From the NCBI GenBank assembly GCA_002423435.1, contig DIWE01000001.1, forward strand, positions 1 through 6,434: DNA of 6,434 bases, given 5' to 3'. The notes beneath the pieces were generated by a model, which was given only the letters and a program-made list of their open reading frames with translations, was not told the DNA's origin and made no database searches. The translations under genes were made by a program, and so were the position numbers. The stretch is from Clostridiales bacterium UBA6114 (GTDB lineage: Bacteria > Bacillota > Clostridia > Oscillospirales > Butyricicoccaceae). Below, in pieces: positions 1 to 4,688 of the stretch. Numbering within the stretch: position 1 is the first letter of the stretch; the number at the start of each line of letters is the position of its first letter.

Positions 1-187
1 CCCGGTTTCGCGCCCGATTGGCGCGAGTGGACTCACCCCAACAAATAGTATTTGTTGGGGACCCCAGAGTGTTTTTTCGGCAAATGAATTGCCCAAAAAA
101 CAAATTGATTCGGTTTTTTGAAAAAATGGTCACGCCTATGCAACGCATTTTTTCAAAAAAGACGAAAGAACCTACTTTGTCTACAGT
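1..187. repeat. Hairpin array 1 (right part), ending in ACTTTGTCTACA core
   Basis: No gene is supported here. The stretch is a run of unrelated inverted repeats: TCGCGCC/GGCGCGA (8-14/20-26); CCCCAACAAAT/ATTTGTTGGGG around loop AGT (36-46/50-60); GTTTTTTCGGCAA/TTGCCCAAAAAAC with one mismatch (71-83/89-101); TTTTTTGAAAAAATG/CATTTTTTCAAAAAA around a 17-nt loop (114-128/146-160). The core ACTTTGTCTACA sits at 174-185. The same 12-mer occurs in reverse complement at 1446-1457 in the complete array at 1412-1661, so this is read as the right part of a related element whose left end lies outside the window. Function is unknown; transcript-end structure or a non-autonomous mobile repeat are both possible. 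Confidence 0.65.
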
Positions 188-241
188 CAAGACCACCCCT
201 GAAAGGGGTGGCTTGCAATAGCCCTATAAGGGCATAGTACA

Positions 242-268
242 GCCAGCGCCTAAACGACGCTGGCTTTT
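242..268 (+). terminator. Possible terminator inside the IS200 right end, plus strand
   Basis: The inverted repeat GCCAGCG/CGCTGGC (242-248/258-264, extendable by one A-T pair) has a 9-nt loop and is followed on the plus strand by TTTT. It would stop outside transcription before it ran antisense through tnpA. There is no T tract on the minus strand, so it is not a good terminator for tnpA itself. The U tract is short, so strength is uncertain. Confidence 0.4.
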
Positions 269-294
269 ACTACGTTCAAGCCATTGTGGAATGA

Positions 295-750
295 TTACCT
301 CGCGTTACCCTTAAAAGGGTTTTCGTACTCTTTGTTACTCAATTTATCCTCCATCTGATCTTGTTTCTCTTGTTCCTGGATATACTTCCTTAGGGCCTTC
401 TCCTGTAGCCCTACTGTGCTCACATAATATCCGGTCGCCCAAAAATGTCTGTTCCCAAATTTGTATTTTAAATTTGCGTGTCGCTCAAATATCATCATTG
501 CGCTCTTACCTTTGAGATATCCCATAACACTCGACACTGAATATTTTGGTGGTATCGACACCAACAGGTGTATGTGATCCGGCATAACTTTTCCCTCCAA
601 AATGCCTATGCCCTTCCACTTACACAAATCCCGGATAATATCTCGGATATCTTCTCGCATTCCCCAATAATCTATTTTCCGCCGGTACTTTGGCGTAAAT
701 ACTATGTGATACTTGCACACCCATTTGCTGTGTGCTAAACTTTCTGCCAT
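295..750 (-). CDS. tnpA: IS200/IS605-family transposase TnpA (Y1 HUH)
   Basis: Single-strand-specific transposase of 151 residues, the usual length for IS200 TnpA. The N-terminus (KWVCKYHIVFTPKYRRK, residues 9-25) is the family signature. The HUH metal motif is H59-I60-H61 within MPDHIHLL. The catalytic tyrosine is most likely Y108, in GYYVSTVG, with Y109 next to it; a Q/E-rich helix (about 122-131) follows, and the C-terminus ends in NPFKGNAR. All catalytic parts are present and there is no frameshift, so it could be active. The ATG start matches the family. The Shine-Dalgarno AGAAGG (760-765, minus strand) is partly buried in a leader hairpin, so expression should be low, as is typical of IS200. 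No TnpB accompanies it. Confidence 0.93.
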   Translation of the reverse strand: MAESLAHSKWVCKYHIVFTPKYRRKIDYWGMREDIRDIIRDLCKWKGIGILEGKVMPDHIHLLVSIPPKYSVSSVMGYLKGKSAMMIFERHANLKYKFGNRHFWATGYYVSTVGLQEKALRKYIQEQEKQDQMEDKLSNKEYENPFKGNAR

Positions 751-820
751 AGGGCTTCACCTTCTCTTTTGGTATCTTGATGGCTTGAACAATCATCATT
801 CTACCACTGGTGTCGCCCTA
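750..820 (-). promoter_or_regulatory. tnpA leader hairpin hiding the ribosome binding site
   Basis: In the tnpA transcript, UAGGGC (815-820) pairs with GCCCUA (750-755), and CACC... continues the stem through 809-812 with 758-761 across a 2x2 internal loop. GGUA/UACC (802-805 with 771-774) and a 5-bp stem (794-798 with 778-782) extend it to an 11-nt apical loop (783-793). The base stem includes the first base of the AUG and the GG of the Shine-Dalgarno. Translation block by a leader stem-loop is established for Salmonella IS200; here it is inferred from pairing alone. Confidence 0.7.
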
Positions 821-859
821 TTTAAATTTTAACCTCACCCGCCTAGCGGGTGGCTTTTT

Positions 860-878
860 GTTCCGCGGGACGCGGAAC
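860..878. repeat. Perfect 8-bp hairpin beside the IS200 left end
   Basis: GTTCCGCG-GGA-CGCGGAAC is a perfect GC-rich stem with a 3-nt loop, immediately outside the presumed IS200 left end. It lies between the IS and the terminal hairpin at 896-933, and is best read as one more module of hairpin array 1, displaced by the IS insertion. There is no T tract. Confidence 0.5.
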
Positions 879-889
879 TCACTAAAGAG

Positions 890-933
890 AGTTTGAAAAA
901 ACACAGGATACGATTTTGTATCCTGTGTTTTTT
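890..933 (-). terminator. Terminator of the RHH gene / terminal hairpin of array 1
   Basis: AAAAAACACAGGATAC/GTATCCTGTGTTTTTT is a perfect 16-bp stem (896-911/918-933) around the loop GATTTT. It begins 2 bases after the stop codon of the minus-strand RHH gene, and on that strand the stem ends in six Ts. The A/T ends make it symmetric, so it could stop transcription from both sides. By analogy with array 2 it would be the terminal hairpin of array 1. Confidence 0.75.
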
Positions 934-935
934 CT

Positions 936-1103
936 TTATTTCCAGAATTCCTTTGTGTTGTTTTCAATTTTGTTGATATGTTCTTTCAGAACGAGGTTAA
1001 TATATTGGGAAAAGGAACGGTCCTCATTTTCAGACAACTCTTTGATCCTTTCAATGATATCATTATCCAGGGTTATACTTACCTTTGCTTTCAATGGTTT
1101 CAA
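936..1103 (-). CDS. Small ribbon-helix-helix (CopG/Arc-type) DNA-binding protein
   Basis: A 55-residue protein too short for many gene callers. The N-terminal strand KVSITLD (residues 7-13) is followed by helix NDIIERIKELSENED (14-28), the turn RSFSQ (29-33) and helix YINLVLKEHINKIE (34-47). This is the classic ribbon-helix-helix pattern, in which a dimer puts the paired strands into the major groove. The start is TTG at 1103: the frame is closed just upstream by TAG (1107-1109), and GGGGTGG (1110-1116) gives a 6-nt spacing. An inner TTG at 1094 is a weaker alternative. Such proteins usually repress their own promoter or act as antitoxins. No toxin gene is adjacent, so a free-standing autoregulator of this locus is the simpler reading. 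The promoter is shared back-to-back with the gene at 1231, and a strong hairpin terminator follows. Confidence 0.85.
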   Translation of the reverse strand: MKPLKAKVSITLDNDIIERIKELSENEDRSFSQYINLVLKEHINKIENNTKEFWK

Positions 1104-1230
1104 ACACTACCACCCCGCTGATTTTATTTTATAATACTATATTATCCTCCTTTGTATTGACAAATACTATCAAGTAGCATAAAGTAGTATGAAAAGAGCC
1201 GGTATTTGATACTTAGAAGGAAGTGAAGAA
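1104..1230. promoter_or_regulatory. Back-to-back divergent promoters with repeated ATACTA sites
   Basis: Plus strand: TTGACA (1157-1162), 17 nt, TAAAGT (1180-1185), serving the gene at 1231. Minus strand: TTGTCA (1163-1158), 16 nt, TATAGT (1141-1136), serving the RHH gene. The two -35 boxes overlap almost completely in GTATTGACAAATAC. ATACTA occurs at 1134-1139 and 1164-1169, and its reverse complement TAGTAT at 1185-1190; the starts are 30 and 21 bases apart, near whole helical turns, and the outer two touch the two -10 boxes. These are candidate operators for the RHH protein (inference). Confidence 0.6.
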
Positions 1231-1401
1231 ATGGATGAGAAAACCTGCGAAAGCTGCAAGCACTATATCCAGCATTACATCCGGATCGAAAACAAATATT
1301 CCGAGATTGCCCTGGGGCACTGCGTTTACCCGCGCGTAAAGAGCAGGGACAGGGATACAAAGGCCTGCGAGCATTATACGGATAAAGGCCATGGAAAATA
1401 A
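1231..1401 (+). CDS. Small four-cysteine protein, probable zinc-binding, function unknown
   Basis: A 56-residue protein starting at ATG 1231 behind an AGAAGGAAG Shine-Dalgarno (1215-1223, 7-nt spacing). It has four cysteines, C6-x2-C9 and C31, C46, plus several histidines, in the pattern CESCKHY ... GHCVYPR ... ACEHY. The repeated C-x-HY and HC-x-YP pieces suggest a single zinc-knuckle-like fold. It resembles short unnamed proteins I recall from Clostridia but cannot name. It has no signal peptide or membrane segment and a strongly charged middle (RVKSRDRDTK, 35-44). It is divergently transcribed from the RHH gene under a TTGACA-N17-TAAAGT promoter, and its stop lies 10 bases before hairpin array 2. 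Opposite-strand reading frames here are shadows. The role is unknown; co-regulation with the RHH protein is likely from the shared promoter. Confidence 0.8.
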   Translation: MDEKTCESCKHYIQHYIRIENKYSEIALGHCVYPRVKSRDRDTKACEHYTDKGHGK

Positions 1402-1411
1402 CGTATGAGCA

Positions 1412-1440
1412 ATAAAAAGCAAGGGTAAACTACCCTTGCT
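1412..1440 (-). terminator. Outward-facing terminator at the left end of array 2
   Basis: A perfect 10-bp stem (1418-1427/1431-1440) with a 3-nt loop is followed on the minus strand by TTTTTAT. It would end transcripts from the minus-strand gene at 1703-2011 only after they had crossed the whole array. Confidence 0.6.
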
Positions 1441-1632
1441 CAGAGTGTAGACAAAGTATCTATGGGGATTGTGAAGGGGTTTCGACCCCTTCACTTTCGA
1501 TTTGTCCGGAACCGGACATGCGCCGGTGGAGGACACACTGGACAAAACACATGTGTTTTGTCCGCACCTGGAGGAGCATCGAGGGGGAATTGGATTCCCC
1601 CTCGAAAGGCTGCCGACTTTGTCGACAGCCTC

Positions 1633-1660
1633 AGCAAGGGTAAACTACCCTTGCTTTTTA
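1633..1660 (+). terminator. Outward-facing terminator at the right end of array 2
   Basis: This is an identical copy of the 1418-1440 hairpin (AGCAAGGGTA-AAC-TACCCTTGCT), followed on the plus strand by TTTTTAT counting the last stem base. It is the first hairpin-plus-T-tract reached by transcription from the four-cysteine gene, which would therefore carry the array as its 3' end. Confidence 0.65.
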
Positions 1661-1702
1661 TATCCGCTGCCTTGTGGATTCAATTGGCCGGTTTTCTGCT
1701 TT

Positions 1703-2011
1703 TTATGTACTTTGTTCGATCTGGCGGATTTTTTCCGTATTTTTCGTGATGCGGATAATATAAAGCTTTCCTGCCGTCAGCGGTCCGAATATAAACTTTC
1801 CGTCGATATCGGTATATGCGGTTGCGACGAGATGATCGTTGCTTTCGCCGTTTACCTCGAAAAGAGCGACGAAAGCGTCTTTTGCCGGCGCGTTTTCCGT
1901 GTCGAGAACGGAACCAACCAGCCCCGGCCTGCTTTCCTGCTTTAGGTGGACCACCGTCTCAATCTGTTCAAATTCCGCGGGTTTTATGTAGAAGCTTGCC
2001 TGTGCGCTCAA
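1703..2011 (-). CDS. Small Cna-B / carboxypeptidase-regulatory-like (transthyretin-like) domain protein
   Basis: A 102-residue protein. Residues about 30-90 form one beta-sandwich domain of the Cna-B/carboxypeptidase regulatory-like type: GLVGSVLDTENAPAKDAFV (30-48), then a strand pair, then YTDIDGKFIFGPL (66-78), with the D-x-D-G-x-F-x-F hallmark turn, and KLYIIRI near the end. There is no signal peptide, LPXTG motif or membrane helix, so unlike the cell-wall Cna-B repeats it looks cytoplasmic, or exported by an unrecognised route. The start is TTG at 2011: AAGGAG (2020-2025) lies 8 nt upstream, whereas the nearby ATG (2019) is in another frame and hits a stop after three codons. A TATAAT on the minus strand (2051-2046) is a possible -10, without a good -35. 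It is convergent with the four-cysteine gene across array 2 and divergent from proS. The function is not known. Confidence 0.78.
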   Translation of the reverse strand: MSAQASFYIKPAEFEQIETVVHLKQESRPGLVGSVLDTENAPAKDAFVALFEVNGESNDHLVATAYTDIDGKFIFGPLTAGKLYIIRITKNTEKIRQIEQST

Positions 2012-2088
2012 AATACCATCTCCTTAAGAACTTTTCCGGCATTACATTATATTATTTCTTTGCACCCCGCGTTACCCTGTAAAAAGAC

Positions 2089-2117
2089 TTGATGCTCGTA
2101 TATTAAAATGGTAAAAT
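2089..2117 (+). promoter_or_regulatory. proS promoter
   Basis: TTGATG (2089-2094), a 17-nt spacer and TAAAAT (2112-2117), with TGG just before the -10 acting as a partial extended -10. The predicted transcript starts about 40 bases before the ATG at 2166, too short for a T-box leader; none is seen. Confidence 0.65.
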
Positions 2118-2165
2118 GAAAAAAGTTATCAAAGTTTGGCCAAAGCGGCAGAATGGGTGGAATTT

Positions 2166-3605
2166 ATGGCAAATGACAGGAAATTAGTGCGTGAAATCAC
2201 ACCGATGGACGAGGATTTCGCGCAGTGGTATACCGACATTGTGAAAAAAGCGGAGCTTATCGATTATTCAAGCGTGCGCGGCTGCGTCATTATGCGCCCG
2301 TATGCTTATGCGATATGGGAGGCGATCCAGAAGAATCTCGACCAAAGGTTTAAGGAAACCGGGCATGAGAACGTCGCGATGCCTCTTTTCATTCCCGAAT
2401 CTCTTCTGCAGAAGGAAAAGGATCATGTCGAGGGCTTTGCGCCGGAGGTCGCGTGGGTTACCCATGGCGGGAATGAAAAGCTGGAGGAGCGGCTCTGCGT
2501 CCGGCCGACTTCCGAGACCCTTTTTTGCGAGCATTATGCGAAGATCGTGAAATCCTGGCGCGATCTGCCGAAGCTTTATAATCAATGGTGTTCGGTCGTA
2601 CGCTGGGAAAAAACGACGCGTCCGTTTCTGCGCTCGCGCGAATTCTGGTGGCAGGAGGGCCATACCGTCCATGCCACCGAGGAGGAGGCCAGGGCGGAAA
2701 CGCTGCAGATGCTGCATATTTACGCCGATTTTGCAGAAAATGTTCTTGCGATCCCCGTGATAAGAGGCCGCAAAACGGATAAGGAGAAATTCGCGGGCGC
2801 ACTCGAGACTTACACGATCGAGGCGATGATGCACGACGGGAAAGCGCTCCAGTCGGGCACCTCGCATTACTTCGGCGACGGCTTTGCCAAAGCGTTCAAC
2901 ATGCAGTACAGCGATAAAAATAACAAGCTCGCCTATGTCCATCAGACCTCCTGGGGCATGTCGACCAGAACGATCGGCGGAATCATCATGACGCACGGCG
3001 ACGACGAGGGCATGGTTCTCCCGCCCAGAATCGCGCCGATCCAGCTTGTCATTGTCCCTATCGCCGCACACAAGGGAGGCGTGCTTGAAAAAGCCTCCGA
3101 AATTGCCGAAATGCTGAAAAAAGAGGGGATTCGCCTGAAGCTCGATGCATCGGAGCAGTCGGCCGGGTGGAAATTCGCCGAATATGAGATGAAGGGCGTG
3201 CCCTTGCGGCTGGAGATCGGCCCGAAAGACATTGAAAACGGACAATGCGTGCTGGTCGACAGGCCCGACCGCGAAAAAACGGTTGTGCCGATCGGCGAGC
3301 TTTCGGCGAAAGTGCCCGAATTGCTCCAGAAAATTCAGGATAAAATGTTCCGCAAGGCAAAGGATAATCTCGACAGCCACATCTATAAGGCGAAAACGCT
3401 CGATGAAATGAAAGAGCTAGCTTTGTCAAGGCCCGGCTTTGTCAAGGCGATGTGGTGCGGCAGCCTTGCGTGCGAGCTTGCGGTCAAGGAAGAAACGGGG
3501 ATGCCCTCGAGATGTATCCCCTTTGAACAGGAGCACATCGACGACGTCTGCCCGGTCTGCGGGCAAAAGGCAAAGCATATGGTCGTTTGGGGGATCGCAT
3601 ATTAA
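2166..3605 (+). CDS. proS: Prolyl-tRNA synthetase, short class IIa form without editing insertion
   Basis: Attaches proline to tRNA-Pro in the cytoplasm. The 479-residue product fits the archaeal/eukaryote-like ProS type that many Clostridia have, rather than the roughly 570-residue bacterial form with the INS editing domain. Numbered from M1 at 2166: the N-terminal ITPMDEDFAQWYTDIV is family-typical; class II motif 2 is around RWEKTTRPFLRSREFWWQEG; motif 3 is GMSTRTIGGIIMTHGDDEG with PPRIAP. An anticodon-binding domain follows (QLVIVPI onward), then a C-terminal cysteine-bearing domain (WCGSLAC ... CPVCGQ) ending in the conserved WGIAY tyrosine. ATG 2166 is chosen over the in-frame TTG at 2136 because family members begin next to DRKLV and GGGTGG lies 5 nt upstream; the TTG lacks a binding site. 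It is a single-gene unit, and no clear terminator hairpin is seen after the stop. Confidence 0.95.
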   Translation: MANDRKLVREITPMDEDFAQWYTDIVKKAELIDYSSVRGCVIMRPYAYAIWEAIQKNLDQRFKETGHENVAMPLFIPESLLQKEKDHVEGFAPEVAWVTHGGNEKLEERLCVRPTSETLFCEHYAKIVKSWRDLPKLYNQWCSVVRWEKTTRPFLRSREFWWQEGHTVHATEEEARAETLQMLHIYADFAENVLAIPVIRGRKTDKEKFAGALETYTIEAMMHDGKALQSGTSHYFGDGFAKAFNMQYSDKNNKLAYVHQTSWGMSTRTIGGIIMTHGDDEGMVLPPRIAPIQLVIVPIAAHKGGVLEKASEIAEMLKKEGIRLKLDASEQSAGWKFAEYEMKGVPLRLEIGPKDIENGQCVLVDRPDREKTVVPIGELSAKVPELLQKIQDKMFRKAKDNLDSHIYKAKTLDEMKELALSRPGFVKAMWCGSLACELAVKEETGMPSRCIPFEQEHIDDVCPVCGQKAKHMVVWGIAY

Positions 3606-3643
3606 TATACGCCGAAATAATTCAATCATTTTTTAAAAAGCTA

Positions 3644-3690
3644 TTGACAATTAATCTCTAATAGGATATATTACTAATAAGGAATATATT
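3644..3690 (+). promoter_or_regulatory. perR-rbr promoter with overlapping AT-rich operator candidate
   Basis: A near-perfect vegetative promoter: TTGACA (3644-3649), 17 nt, TATATT (3667-3672). Two near-identical direct repeats, CTAATAGGATATATT (3658-3672) and CTAATAAGGAATATATT (3674-3690), cover the -10 and the start point. They also contain the inverted pair ATATATT (3666-3672) / AATATAT (3683-3689) with a 10-nt gap. Fur-family repressors bind AT-rich inverted repeats at such positions, so autoregulation by the downstream gene is likely. The match to the 7-1-7 PerR box is poor, so the exact operator is uncertain. Confidence 0.7.
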
Positions 3691-3710
3691 CTGAAAAGGC
3701 AGCCAACTTT

Positions 3711-4124
3711 ATGAAACAAAGAAATACGATACAAAAGAGGCTGGTGCTCGAAGCGGTTGCCGCTTTATTAAACCATCCGACAGCGGACGACGTATATCAG
3801 AGGATTGCAATGAATCATCCGAACGTCAGCCGTGGCACGGTTTATCGGAACTTAAACGCGTTGGTTCAATGCAATACCCTGCTCAAGATCTCCATGCCGG
3901 ACGCTGCCGACCGGTATGACATTGACACGCACCTGCATTATCATCTCAAATGCAAAAACTGCGGTGAATTCCTGGATATCGAGTTGCCCGAAATGGCGGA
4001 AATGCTTTCGAAGATCGAAGATAAAAGCGGATTTCTGATCGACAGATTCGATCTTGTTTTCAAGGGAATATGCGCAGATTGCCGAGAAAAACAAATCGTG
4101 CAGGACAATACGAGCAAATTGTAA
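3711..4124 (+). CDS. perR: Fur-family transcriptional repressor, PerR-like peroxide sensor
   Basis: A 137-residue DNA-binding repressor. Residues 1-60 form the winged helix, with HPTADDVY (22-29) and the recognition helix NVSRGTVYRNLNAL (38-51). The C-terminal half is the metal-binding dimer domain. The regulatory metal ligands match Bacillus subtilis PerR H37, D85, H91, H93 and D104 as H22, D70, H76, H78 and D89. The aspartate at the last position favours PerR over Fur, which has glutamate there. The structural zinc cysteines are C81/C84 and C121/C124. In PerR the iron-bound histidines are oxidised by peroxide, releasing DNA. The N-terminus is about 15 residues shorter than in B. subtilis. 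No strong Shine-Dalgarno is visible before ATG 3711; the nearest candidate is AAAAGG at 3694-3699, 11 nt away. It lies 20 bases before rubrerythrin, very probably in one operon, which supports a peroxide role. Confidence 0.88.
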   Translation: MKQRNTIQKRLVLEAVAALLNHPTADDVYQRIAMNHPNVSRGTVYRNLNALVQCNTLLKISMPDAADRYDIDTHLHYHLKCKNCGEFLDIELPEMAEMLSKIEDKSGFLIDRFDLVFKGICADCREKQIVQDNTSKL

Positions 4125-4144
4125 TTTAAACGAAAGAGGGTTTT

Positions 4145-4687
4145 ATGATGGAACTGAAAGGATCAAAAACGGAAGCGAATCTGATGGCGGCGTTTGCCGG
4201 GGAATCCCAGGCCAGAAACAAATATACGTATTACGCGTCCGCTGCCAGAAAAGAAGGCTTGAATCAGGTTGCGAATTATTTTGAGGAAACTGCAAACAAT
4301 GAAAAAGAACATGCGAAGATCTGGTTTAAGCTGCTTCACGACGGTGCTATCCCCAAAACGGACGTGAATCTTGTCGACGCGGCAAACGGCGAGAACTACG
4401 AGTGGACCGATATGTATGCCGGATTTGCCAAGACCGCGCAGGAAGAAGGGTTCGATAAAATCGCCTTTTTGTTTTCCGAAGTCGCAAAGATTGAGAAAGA
4501 GCACGAAGAGCGCTACCGCAAGCTTCTTGCAAACTTAACGGATGACAAGGTGTTTAAGAGGGGCGAGTCTCAGTTCTGGATCTGCGGCAACTGCGGACAT
4601 ATCCACTTTGGGCCGAGCGCCCCGGAGAAATGTCCGGTATGCGACCATCCGAAGGCCTATTTCTCTTTGAGAGTTATCGATTACTGA
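4145..4687 (+). CDS. rbr: Rubrerythrin
   Basis: Non-haem di-iron peroxidase that reduces hydrogen peroxide in the cytoplasm of anaerobes, taking electrons through its rubredoxin domain. The product is 180 residues. The ferritin-like four-helix part (about 5-130) shows the ligands E20 (AGESQAR), E53 and H56 (NEKEH), E83 and E86 (GENYEW), and E117 and H120 (EKEH). The C-terminal rubredoxin-like FeS4 site is C147-x2-C150 and C163-x2-C166. Two adjacent ATGs (4145, 4148) are possible behind AGAGGG (4135-4140); 4145 gives the same N-terminal length as Desulfovibrio rubrerythrin (M-x-x-LKGS), while 4148 has slightly better spacing. It follows the PerR-like gene by 20 nt without a promoter of its own, so it is expected to be induced by peroxide. 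A long terminator hairpin follows. Confidence 0.95.
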   Translation: MMELKGSKTEANLMAAFAGESQARNKYTYYASAARKEGLNQVANYFEETANNEKEHAKIWFKLLHDGAIPKTDVNLVDAANGENYEWTDMYAGFAKTAQEEGFDKIAFLFSEVAKIEKEHEERYRKLLANLTDDKVFKRGESQFWICGNCGHIHFGPSAPEKCPVCDHPKAYFSLRVIDY

Positions 4688-4688
4688 T

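Larger units (their letters stand above)
188..858 (-). mobile_element. IS200-type insertion sequence (IS200/IS605 family, tnpA only)
   Basis: A single HUH transposase gene is flanked by subterminal hairpins in the same orientation, as expected for IS200/IS605 elements, which lack terminal inverted repeats and move as single strands. Read on the plus strand, the right-end hairpin is CCACCCCT-GAA-AGGGGTGG (193-211) followed by CTTG. The left-end hairpin is CACCCGC-CTA-GCGGGTG (836-852) followed by GCTTTTTG. No tnpB is present, so this is the IS200 group. The exact ends cannot be fixed from one copy, because the family cuts at short tetra- or pentanucleotides beside the hairpins; 188-858 is approximate. 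A small extra hairpin, GCCCT-ATA-AGGGC, lies at 221-233. The element abuts the ACTTTGTC core of hairpin array 1. Confidence 0.75.
1412..1661. repeat. Hairpin array 2: complete palindromic cassette with 16-bp terminal inverted repeats
   Basis: A 250-bp non-coding unit between convergent genes. Its ends are ATAAAAAGCAAGGGTA (1412-1427) and the exact reverse complement (1646-1661). Inside, in order: hairpin AGCAAGGGTA-AAC-TACCCTTGCT (1418-1440); core TGTAGACAAAGT (1446-1457); GTGAAGGGGT-TTCG-ACCCCTTCAC (1471-1494); TGTCCGG-AA-CCGGACA (1503-1518); a 24-bp perfect palindrome with arm GGACAAAACACA (1540-1563); TCGAGGGGGAAT-TGG-ATTCCCCCTCGA (1579-1605); GGCTGCCGAC-TTT-GTCGACAGCC with one mismatch (1608-1630), which contains core ACTTTGTCGACA (1616-1627); and a second copy of the first hairpin (1633-1655). 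Reading frames through it are long but composed of the repeats and have no proper start sites, so no protein is called. Function is unknown. Confidence 0.85.

Noticed and set aside
18..221. 67-residue plus-strand reading frame at the left edge
   Set aside because: It is built from the hairpin repeats and runs into the IS200 end hairpin; there is no convincing ribosome binding site and no protein-like pattern.
916..1134. 72-residue plus-strand reading frame rich in Phe and Leu
   Set aside because: It is the antisense shadow of the RHH gene, which has a better family match, start and terminator.
936..1401. Toxin-antitoxin pair
   Set aside because: The genes are divergent rather than in one operon, and the four-cysteine protein matches no toxin family I recognise; only an RHH antitoxin-like fold is present.
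1412..1661. CRISPR array or integron attC cluster
   Set aside because: There are no regularly spaced direct repeats with unique spacers and no cas or integrase gene; the hairpins differ in sequence and spacing and lack attC core sites.
1213..1945. Several 70-147 residue reading frames across hairpin array 2
   Set aside because: They owe their length to the palindromes (repeated LSKG-LPLLF pieces on both strands), lack binding sites and overlap better-supported genes.
2026..2165. T-box riboswitch before proS
   Set aside because: The leader from the predicted start to the ATG is only about 40 bases, with no specifier stem or T-box sequence.
2268..3380. 370-residue minus-strand reading frame inside proS
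   Set aside because: A shadow of GC-rich proS codons; composition is His/Arg-rich and there is no family resemblance.
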